Positions 58,054-64,000 of a stretch of DNA of 64,000 bases are shown here, in pieces. The notes below the pieces were generated by a model. The model ran no database searches and was not told the origin of the DNA. It saw only the letters and a program-made list of their open reading frames with translations. Positions within the stretch are counted from its first letter, which is position 1; each line of letters starts with the position of its first letter. Source of the stretch: Pseudomonadota bacterium (lineage in GTDB: Bacteria; Desulfobacterota; Desulfarculia; Desulfarculales; Desulfarculaceae); NCBI GenBank assembly GCA_018896025.1, contig JAHIND010000036.1, positions 1 through 64,000 of the forward strand, given 5' to 3'. The position numbers and the translations under genes are program-made.

Positions 58054-58389
58054 CTAGCCCGCTTCCTTTTCCAGGCCGCGGCGGATGGAGTACAGCAGGT
58101 CGATAATCTTGGCCGCCTCCTCGTCGGTTAGCTGAACGTAGTGTTTGTCCATGTAGCGGACCACCAGGGTCCACTCGTCCCTGGTCTTGCCGGAGCGTTC
58201 GGGATCGGCCACCGAAAGGTGGCAGGACAGGCATTTCTTCTGGTAAAGGGCGTAGGCCGCCTTCTGCTCCTTGGCCGCCATCTTCTTGGCCTTGGAGCCG
58301 GCCACGCCCAGGCCGGCCAGGCCCAGCAACAGCAGGGCCGCCAGCACCAGCGCCAAACCGCTTTTCACCGTTGAGTGTTTGCGTTTCAT
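58054..58389 (-). CDS. Monohaem c-type cytochrome
   Basis: 111 residues. A signal peptide or anchor spans about residues 10-31. The haem site CLSCH is at 53-57, and Met79 in VVRYMDKHY could be the distal ligand. It is a small periplasmic electron carrier. It is the first gene of the minus-strand set with the MBL-fold protein (64 bp downstream), the polytopic protein and two small unknowns, so the module probably includes a redox step. Confidence 0.82.
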   Translation of the reverse strand: MKRKHSTVKSGLALVLAALLLLGLAGLGVAGSKAKKMAAKEQKAAYALYQKKCLSCHLSVADPERSGKTRDEWTLVVRYMDKHYVQLTDEEAAKIIDLLYSIRRGLEKEAG

Positions 58390-58507
58390 AAGCCTTCGCC
58401 CTCCTTGTGGGTTTTAGCGGTCTCGGGGACCTGCTGGATTGACAGCCCGGCGCGGAGGCCATATAAAAACACACGACGGTGCCGGCCTTGCCGGTTGCTG
58501 TCACCCC

Positions 58508-58546
58508 GGGGCTCCTTTTTGATCTTGGCGGGTCGGAAGGAGCCCC
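58508..58546 (+). terminator. Terminator-like hairpin between the cytochrome and FadR-type genes
   Basis: GGGGCTCCTT (58508-58517) pairs perfectly with AAGGAGCCCC (58537-58546) around 19 nt and is followed on the plus strand by GTCTTTT. The nearest gene ending here is the minus-strand regulator (58603), for which the T-run is on the wrong side, so it may work poorly or act on antisense transcripts. Confidence 0.45.
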
Positions 58547-58602
58547 GTCTTTTATGTCTTCAGCCCTGCACGGGCCGAATGGTTTTAAAGCCTCGCGCAG
58601 GC

Positions 58603-59355
58603 CTAGGGCCCCAGGGCCAGGGACAAGGCCGCGTCTTTTTCCTGCTCCATCTCGCCCAACCCGGCGCGGAGCATCGGCGATTCGATCAGGGCCGCACGGC
58701 CGCAGCAGAACAGGGCCTGCATCACCTGCTGGCGGCGGGCGGCCTTTTGGGCCGCCTGGGGTTCGTGGGCGCGTATGAAGCCCCAGAGCTGCACCAGGCC
58801 CGCGAAGATCTGGTCGCGCTGGGCGTCGCTGAGGTTGGTGAAATCCAAGGCCGCGCACTGGTCGGAGGCGGTCAGGTTGTCCACCATCAGGCGCAGGCAG
58901 GGGTTGCCGGTTTCCACGGCCATGAGGCGGCAAAAGCGGGCATAGCCCTGGGCCACGCCCAAGGCGTCGCTATCCAGGAAGGCGCGCCCCAGGCCGCTGA
59001 CGCACTGTTCCAGTTGTTCGATGGTTTCTTGGCCCGCGGAGGCCGCGCACCAGGCGGCCAGAGAGGGAAAAAGGCAATAGGCGGCCTCGAACTGCTGCAA
59101 GGGACCGGCTTTTTTGCCGGCGTGCGCCGCCGGTCGCCTCAGCAACTCGGGAGCGATCAGGTAGGCCCCGCTGCCGGTCTTTATGGCCAGCACCCCCCGC
59201 GTCTCCAGAATGCGCAGGGCTTCGCGGAGAGTGGCGCGGCCCACTCCCAGGGTTTTGGCCAACTCACGCTCGGGGGGCAGGCGACCGCCCGGCGACCAAG
59301 TGTTGGAACTTATCATCTGTTCCAGCTTGCCAAGAGTAAGGCCGATTATTCCCAT
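58603..59355 (-). CDS. FadR-subfamily GntR regulator (PdhR/LldR-like)
   Basis: 250 residues. The winged helix (about 8-75) has NTWSPGGRLPPERELAKTLG and GRATLREALRILETRGVLAI. The C-terminal all-helical ligand domain is FCD-type (FCRLMAVETGNPCLRLMVDN). ATG 59355 is chosen as the family-like start; an in-frame extension to 59442 would run into the promoter. Two copies of a PdhR-type palindrome lie 67-174 bp upstream, arguing for autoregulation and control of the divergent PAS gene. Confidence 0.88.
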   Translation of the reverse strand: MGIIGLTLGKLEQMISSNTWSPGGRLPPERELAKTLGVGRATLREALRILETRGVLAIKTGSGAYLIAPELLRRPAAHAGKKAGPLQQFEAAYCLFPSLAAWCAASAGQETIEQLEQCVSGLGRAFLDSDALGVAQGYARFCRLMAVETGNPCLRLMVDNLTASDQCAALDFTNLSDAQRDQIFAGLVQLWGFIRAHEPQAAQKAARRQQVMQALFCCGRAALIESPMLRAGLGEMEQEKDAALSLALGP

Positions 59356-59421
59356 ACATTCCCAGTAGGGTTTATCTCGTTTGGCAAGACAAGGTGAAAA
59401 ATACGGGTGCGAATGCACGAT

Positions 59422-59436
59422 GCGGTATGACCAAAT
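59422..59436 (-). promoter_or_regulatory. GntR/FadR-type operator, imperfect copy
   Basis: GCGGTATGACCAAAT shares GGTATGACCAA with the perfect site at 59514-59528. It lies about 67 bp before the regulator start, probably over its promoter. Confidence 0.6.
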
Positions 59437-59513
59437 GAACATAATTCAAACATGCCAGTCAAGAGCTAAAAGCTAATTTTCTAAAAAAGCATAATTTGAC
59501 TGTTTATCACATA

Positions 59514-59528
59514 ATTGGTATGACCAAT
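59514..59528 (+). promoter_or_regulatory. GntR/FadR-type operator, perfect palindrome
   Basis: ATTGGTATGACCAAT is a perfect 15-bp palindrome identical to the PdhR-type consensus ATTGGTnnnACCAAT known from Escherichia coli. It stands in the 290-bp divergent region between the FadR-type regulator and the PAS gene, about 117 bp before ATG 59645. Confidence 0.7.
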
Positions 59529-59644
59529 CATGCGGGATAACTCCAAATTCCGCCTTTTCCCGCGATTAGCCGGGCCCGGGATTCACCCTGCAGGCGATAT
59601 TTGTTACTCTAGGGAATATCCTCAGCAGGGGGGCGGCGCCGGAC

Positions 59645-60937
59645 ATGGCTGAACATCACATCGAACCAATGGATTTGAGGGAGTTCATCAACGACTTCCA
59701 GGCGCTTTTGTGGCGCGTGGAGGTGACCAAGTCCCGCATCGACTACCTCAACGACTGGACCATCCCCGCCCTGGGCAAGCGCACCAAGCGCCTGCTCAAG
59801 GACCCCGAGCTTCGCAAAGAGATAATCCTGGAGGAGGACCTGCACCTTTTCGACGAGTTCATGGACAAGGTCAAGCAGGGACGCCAGGCCGCGGTGGTGT
59901 TCCGGGCCAACGCGCCGGGAGGAGACCCGATCTGGCTGAAGCTCATCGGCACCCCCAGCTCCCGAGACCCCGAGCTTTACCGCGGGTTTTTGCTGGAGGT
60001 CACCGACACCGCCCAGTCGGTGTCCTCCATGCTGGAAAAGACCCAGTTGGCCCAGGTCGCCATTGAGCAGGCCGACTACCCGGTGCTGCTGTTGGACTTC
60101 GAGGACAAGAAGGTGGCGGCGGTGAACTCCGAGGCCCTGGCCCTGTTCGGCTACAGCCTCAACGAATTCCGCTCCCTGAGCCTGAGCGATCTGTACCCTC
60201 CCCTCAACGTGGGGGAGATCAACCACATCAACGAGCGGGTGCTGTTCGACCGTCAGTGGTCCGGGAGCCTCCAATTGTTGCGCAAGAACCGGGAGCCCTT
60301 TTTGGCCGAAGGGGTGGTGCGGCTGATCAACTACAAGAGCCGCCGCCTGATGCGCCTGTCCCTGCTCAGAATCCACCAGAACCGCGAGGCCGCCTGGGAG
60401 ACCGGCGCGCCGGAACGGACCAAGGCCAAGCAAGCGGCCCGGGACCGCTTCAGCCAGGGCCTCAAGGAGAAGCTGCGCGGCCTAAGCGATATTCACGACA
60501 TTCTGCGGGTGTTCTTGGACAACCCCCTGGAGGGCGTGCCCTGCGAGGGGATTCTGTTCTCCGACATCTACGGCAAAAAGGGCAAGGTGGTGGTCTATTA
60601 CGCCGGCAAGGTGTTCCAGAGCATGAAGCAGGGCGAGGTGTTCTCCTACAAGGGGACCATCGCCGAGAACATCCAGCGCTTCAAGCTAGACCACCTCATC
60701 GTCGACGAGACCATGGACAGCATCAAGACCATCGACTGGGCCCTGTTCATACCCAAGGGCATACGCTCTTATTTCGCCAAGGCCTTCTACACCAGGGGAG
60801 TGATGCGCACGGTGATGATCCTGTGCTCCACCAAGCCGTCCTCCTTCAGCACCACCCAGCTTTCGCAGTACGCCAAGCTGTACAAGCCCTTTGAACTGGG
60901 CATCCTCAACTGGCGGCGGGCCAAGCGCAAAAAATGA
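59645..60937 (+). CDS. PAS-domain protein without recognisable output domain
   Basis: 430 residues, soluble. An N-terminal part (1-125) is PAS-like, and a clear PAS domain spans about 135-255 (QADYPVLLLDFEDKKVAAVN, SLSLSDLYPPLNVGEINHIN). The C-terminal region (275-415) has a GAF-like look (EGILFSDIYGKKGKVVVYYA, then SYKGTIAENIQRFKLDHLIV). No kinase, cyclase, phosphodiesterase or DNA-binding motif is visible. It is divergent from the FadR-type regulator and probably controlled by it. It may be a stand-alone sensor or a partner of another protein. Confidence 0.75.
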   Translation: MAEHHIEPMDLREFINDFQALLWRVEVTKSRIDYLNDWTIPALGKRTKRLLKDPELRKEIILEEDLHLFDEFMDKVKQGRQAAVVFRANAPGGDPIWLKLIGTPSSRDPELYRGFLLEVTDTAQSVSSMLEKTQLAQVAIEQADYPVLLLDFEDKKVAAVNSEALALFGYSLNEFRSLSLSDLYPPLNVGEINHINERVLFDRQWSGSLQLLRKNREPFLAEGVVRLINYKSRRLMRLSLLRIHQNREAAWETGAPERTKAKQAARDRFSQGLKEKLRGLSDIHDILRVFLDNPLEGVPCEGILFSDIYGKKGKVVVYYAGKVFQSMKQGEVFSYKGTIAENIQRFKLDHLIVDETMDSIKTIDWALFIPKGIRSYFAKAFYTRGVMRTVMILCSTKPSSFSTTQLSQYAKLYKPFELGILNWRRAKRKK

Positions 60938-61430
60938 GCTTTGCGCGCCCCGCTTCCCTCTGCCGCCCATTCCAGGCGGCGTGATTGACTTGGCCCACCG
61001 TCTGTAAGCGGGGCGCCCCCCTGCCCTGTCCGGGGCTAGGCGCCTCACCTTACTGCGCCCGCGCCAGCCGATCTGAGGCAAGGACCTATTAAGTTCCCCC
61101 GATTTGCTGGACACCTCGAAAAGCACGTATAACGTGCCTGGAGGTGTTGAATGGCTTGGAGGCAGTGGGCCTGATGACTGAAGATAGCCTCAGCGTGGCC
61201 CAAGCTTTCCACTGCCCTTTGTCCCCTCTCTTGGTCGCGGGCCATGAGGTAGACAATCCCTTGCGACCCCTAGCGTCTGCGCAACCAACGCACCAAGGCC
61301 AATCCCAGCCCTTTAAAAGCGCCGGTGATTACAGCAGCGGATCTTTTTATGTTACCCCTTATTCATTTTTGAACGGAAACCGCCAATCACCGAATTGGCA
61401 AACTATGAACCGCCTCTTTAACGACAACGG
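60938..61430 (+). other. Intergenic stretch with a nested inverted repeat
   Basis: About 490 bp without a supported gene; an open frame at 61144-61434 has no ribosome site or family motif. ACACCTC (61111-61117) is mirrored by GAGGTGT (61141-61147), and inside it CACGT (61124-61128) by ACGTG (61132-61136). This could be a terminator-like structure or the tip of a degraded insertion element. Confidence 0.45.
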
Positions 61431-62636
61431 CTAGTATTCCTCGCGCTCGAGCACCGTGGCCACGCCCTGGCCCCCGCCCACGCAGGCGTTGGCGCATCCC
61501 CAGCGCCCCTGCTTGTAGCCCAGGATGCGGGCCAGGGTGCCGATCAGGCGCCCGCCGGTGGCCCCCAGGGGATGGCCGAGGGCCAATCCGCCGCCCATGA
61601 TGTTGACCCGCTCCGGGTCCAGGCCCAGCTCCCTTATGCAGTTCAGGGCCACGATGGCGAAGGCCTCGTTGATCTCCCAGTAGTCAACGTCCTTGGGGTC
61701 CAAGCCGATCTTGTCCAGGGCCATGCGGCTGGCCGGCACCGGGCCCTGCCCCATGATGGTGGGGTCCACTCCCACGAAGCCGAGGCTACGGATGGTGGCC
61801 AGGGGCTTGATGCCCTTGATCTGGGCCCGGGCCTTGGACATCAAGACCAGTCCCGTGGCCGCCGCGTTGAGCGGAGAACTGACCCCGGCGGTGATCACCC
61901 CGTCCTTCTTGAAGGGAGGCCGCAACTTGGCCAGGTCCTCCATAGTGGTGCCCTTCCGCACTGCCTGATCCCGGTCCACCGTCTTGACGCTGCCGTCGGC
62001 CTGGGGAGCCTCCACCGGCAAAATCTCGCCGTCAAAGAAACCGTCTGCCTGGGCCTGGGCCGCCCGTTGGTGGGAGCGCACCGCCCACTCCTCCATCTCC
62101 CGCCGGGTATAGCCGGTGAGGGCAGAGAGCTTCTCAGCGGTCAGCCCCATATTCATCACCGTGGGCATGTCCCAGTGGCGATATTCCGGGGCCAGGAACA
62201 GGGCTTCGTTGAGGGCCACCAGGCCCCGGTCGTGGGTGATGCCGGCCATGGGCAAGCGGGTCATGTGCTCCATGCCGCCGATCAACACCACGTCGGCAAA
62301 GCCCATGGCCACTTCCATGAAGCCCATGTGCACCGCGGCCATGGACGAGGCGCATTGCTGGTCCACAAACTTGGAGGCGATGGTCTCGGGAAGGTTGGCC
62401 AGCAGCAAGGGTGTGCGCCCGCCATAGGTCCATTGCTCGCCCACCCCGGTGGCCGAGCCCACGATAAAGTCGTCGATCTCTTGGGGGGAGATACCGCTAC
62501 GGCTAATCAACTCCGGCAAAATCTTGGCCAGCAGTTCGTCCGCCCTCAAGTTGTGGAACCAATCCCTGCTCGGGTCGTTGGGGCGAGAGCGGGACTGGGC
62601 CGTGCGCAGGTAGCCTGCGATCACCACGTCTTGCAT
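61431..62636 (-). CDS. Thiolase (acetyl-CoA acyltransferase)
   Basis: 401 residues. The nucleophile Cys is in VDQQCASSMAAVHMG, about residue 90. The C-terminal motifs NIMGGGLALGHPLGATGGRL and CANACVGGGQGVATVLERE carry the catalytic His and the second Cys. This is the degradative thiolase pattern (FadA-like). It lies 66 bp downstream of the acyl-CoA dehydrogenase gene and is probably in the same operon, giving oxidation and cleavage steps of beta-oxidation. Confidence 0.92.
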   Translation of the reverse strand: MQDVVIAGYLRTAQSRSRPNDPSRDWFHNLRADELLAKILPELISRSGISPQEIDDFIVGSATGVGEQWTYGGRTPLLLANLPETIASKFVDQQCASSMAAVHMGFMEVAMGFADVVLIGGMEHMTRLPMAGITHDRGLVALNEALFLAPEYRHWDMPTVMNMGLTAEKLSALTGYTRREMEEWAVRSHQRAAQAQADGFFDGEILPVEAPQADGSVKTVDRDQAVRKGTTMEDLAKLRPPFKKDGVITAGVSSPLNAAATGLVLMSKARAQIKGIKPLATIRSLGFVGVDPTIMGQGPVPASRMALDKIGLDPKDVDYWEINEAFAIVALNCIRELGLDPERVNIMGGGLALGHPLGATGGRLIGTLARILGYKQGRWGCANACVGGGQGVATVLEREEY

Positions 62637-62702
62637 TGCACTCTCCTAAATTCAGCATTAAAAATCAGCCAACCGAATCAAAACCGAAGAAGCGGCATCC
62701 TT

Positions 62703-64000
62703 CTAGTCGGCGAAATATTCCGGAGGGAGGTCCACGGTTAGGGCGTCATCTTCCAACAGGCGCCTAGCCAGACCCTGGCTCTTGGGCAGTTCATAGTGGA
62801 AGAAGTAGCGCATGGTGGCCAGTTTTCCCTGGTAGAAAGCGGCCTCTCCGCCGGTGATTCCCTTGGCTACGGCTTGGGCAGCCGTCACGCCCTGCTTGAG
62901 CCACTGCCAGGCCACAGCCGCCAGACCGAACATCTCCAGATAGAGGCAGGCGTCGGCCAGGGCCTGGGCCACCCGACCTTGGCCCATCAGGGACAGCTTG
63001 GCGGTGGTGGCCCGGCGCAGCAGCTCCAGGGCCTGTCCCAGGTCAACGGCATACCCGGCCAACTCCCCCACGCCTTCGGCGGCCTCCATGGTGGAGCGCA
63101 CCTCCTGCTCGAAAGCCTCCAGGGCCCGGCCGCCATGCAGGCGCACCTTGCGGCCCAACAGGTCCAGGGCCTGGATGCCGGTGGTGCCCTCGTGGATGGC
63201 GTGGATGCGCATGTCCCGGAAGTATTGCTCCAGGGGAAATTCCTCGGTGTAGCCGTAGCCGCCCAGGATCTGCAAGCCCGCGCTGGTGGAGGCGATGCCC
63301 ATCTCGGCGGGGTAGGACTTGGCCACCGGGGTGAGCAGGTCCAGCAACTGGGCGGCCCGTTGTTTGTCTTGCTCCCCGCCATGCACGGCCAGGTCGGCAT
63401 ACAGGGAGACCTGCATCAACAGCGCCAGGGATCCCTCCACCACGGCGCGCTGAAACAACAGCAGGCGCTTGACGTCGGGGTGGCGGATGATGGCCACCGG
63501 CGGCTGGTTGGGGTCCTTGGACTCCACGGGCCGTCCCTGCTCGCGCTCCAAGGCGTACTTCAGCGAGGCGTAGTAGGCCCCCGAGGCCACGGCCGCCGCT
63601 TGCAGGCCCACCGAAATGCGGGCCTCGTTCATCATTTGGAACATGTAGGACAGGCCCTGGTTGGGCTTACCCAACAGCCAGCCCCGGCAGTCCCCGGCCT
63701 CGCCCATGCTGAGTTGCACGATGGGGCAACCCCGGTAGCCCAGTTTATGAAAAAGCCCGGCGGTGTGCAGGTCGTTGGGCAGCAAGCCACCACCCTCCGG
63801 GCGCAGCTTGGGCACCACGAACAGAGAGATGCCCTTGACCCCGGCCGGGGCTCCCTTGATGCGGGCCAGCATGAGGTGCACCACGTTGTCCACCCCGTCG
63901 TGGTCTCCGGCGGAGATGAAAATCTTCTGGCCGGAGATGAGATAGTGCCCCTCCTCGCTGGGCTGGGCGCTGACCGTGAGATCCGAGAGCGAGCTGCCCG
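62703..64000 (-). CDS. Acyl-CoA dehydrogenase (long FadE-type), N-terminus beyond window edge
   Basis: The frame is open from the stop at 62703 to the right edge, at least 432 residues, so the gene is partial. Visible parts are GQKIFISAGDHD (beta-domain region), MMNEARISVGLQAAAVASGA, the Arg/flavin contact GLQILGGYGYTEEFPLEQYF and DMRIHAIHEGTTGIQALDLL, in which the Glu of HEGTT is the expected catalytic base. The extra C-terminal domain of about 130 residues (LELLRRATTAKLSLMGQGRV) marks the roughly 600-residue type common in Desulfobacterota and Pseudomonas. Electrons would go to an ETF. It precedes the thiolase gene. Confidence 0.92.
   Translation of the reverse strand, partial: GSSLSDLTVSAQPSEEGHYLISGQKIFISAGDHDGVDNVVHLMLARIKGAPAGVKGISLFVVPKLRPEGGGLLPNDLHTAGLFHKLGYRGCPIVQLSMGEAGDCRGWLLGKPNQGLSYMFQMMNEARISVGLQAAAVASGAYYASLKYALEREQGRPVESKDPNQPPVAIIRHPDVKRLLLFQRAVVEGSLALLMQVSLYADLAVHGGEQDKQRAAQLLDLLTPVAKSYPAEMGIASTSAGLQILGGYGYTEEFPLEQYFRDMRIHAIHEGTTGIQALDLLGRKVRLHGGRALEAFEQEVRSTMEAAEGVGELAGYAVDLGQALELLRRATTAKLSLMGQGRVAQALADACLYLEMFGLAAVAWQWLKQGVTAAQAVAKGITGGEAAFYQGKLATMRYFFHYELPKSQGLARRLLEDDALTVDLPPEYFAD

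Noticed and set aside
61144..61434. 96-codon plus-strand frame before the thiolase gene
   Set aside because: No ribosome site or recognisable domain, and its codon use differs from the neighbours.

Overview
The window looks like a piece of chromosome from a GC-rich, anaerobic, Gram-negative bacterium, most likely a sulfate-reducer-like member of the Desulfobacterota (an order such as Desulfarculales is my guess). This rests on gene content only: a Wolinella-type di-haem quinol:fumarate reductase, a Mop-like fused molybdenum aldehyde oxidoreductase as in Desulfovibrio, a TusA/DsrE2/HdrD-like sulfur module, two complete liv-type ABC importers, a beta-keto acid cleavage enzyme, beta-oxidation genes, sigma-54 control and O-antigen export. 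No rRNA, tRNA, CRISPR array or intact mobile element was seen.

Layout. 1-226: the 3' end of an ISL3-type transposase and a short coding remnant. 248-5325: liv cluster 1 (livG, livF, a small 2x[4Fe-4S] ferredoxin, livK, livH, livM). 5458-8723: frdC-frdA-frdB. 8862-9761: a Tat-exported metallo-beta-lactamase-fold protein. 9991-16711: a catabolic operon (Fe-alcohol dehydrogenase, MmgE/PrpD, Mop-like oxidoreductase, PcaC-like protein, 3-hydroxyisobutyrate-dehydrogenase-like protein). Facing it at 16733-19276 are a second MmgE/PrpD gene with an in-frame UGA, an FCD-only regulator and a full GntR regulator. 19632-22339: a FmdB-type zinc ribbon protein, another GntR and an XRE-cupin regulator. 22432-29955: BKACE, liv cluster 2, an NAD-dependent epimerase and 3-hydroxyacyl-CoA dehydrogenase.

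30202-37141 is a surface-glycan region: glycosyltransferases around a Wzm/Wzt exporter, ending in a broken glycosyltransferase. 37286-45667 holds an ABC-F ATPase, a DUF362 protein, a frameshifted small gene, a GT-C membrane transferase, a methyltransferase and a FemAB-like protein. 45776-47599: enoyl-CoA hydratase and an unknown gene bracketed by two copies of a hairpin repeat. 47603-50769 (minus strand): a probable sulfur-relay and electron-transfer operon (ArsR, DsrE2, TusA, NarI-like, HdrD-like). 50982-54047: a PAS/sigma-54 activator and an NSS transporter with a 34-residue MetS-like partner. 54081-58389: a flavin reductase relic and a five-gene module of unknown function. 58603-60937: a FadR-type regulator with two palindromic operators, divergent from a PAS protein. 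61431-64000: thiolase and an acyl-CoA dehydrogenase that runs off the right edge.

The gene set suggests uptake of carboxylic or branched-chain-amino-acid-like substrates through the two liv systems, oxidation through the Mo-enzyme, dehydrogenases, PrpD-family enzymes, BKACE and beta-oxidation genes, and electron disposal to the quinone pool. The most notable single observation is the MmgE/PrpD gene at 16733-18058. It is collinear with an intact paralog across a single UGA at codon 270, and the UGA is followed at the right distance by a perfect 7-bp hairpin. It is either a candidate selenoprotein of a family not known to me to contain selenocysteine, or a very recent nonsense mutation.
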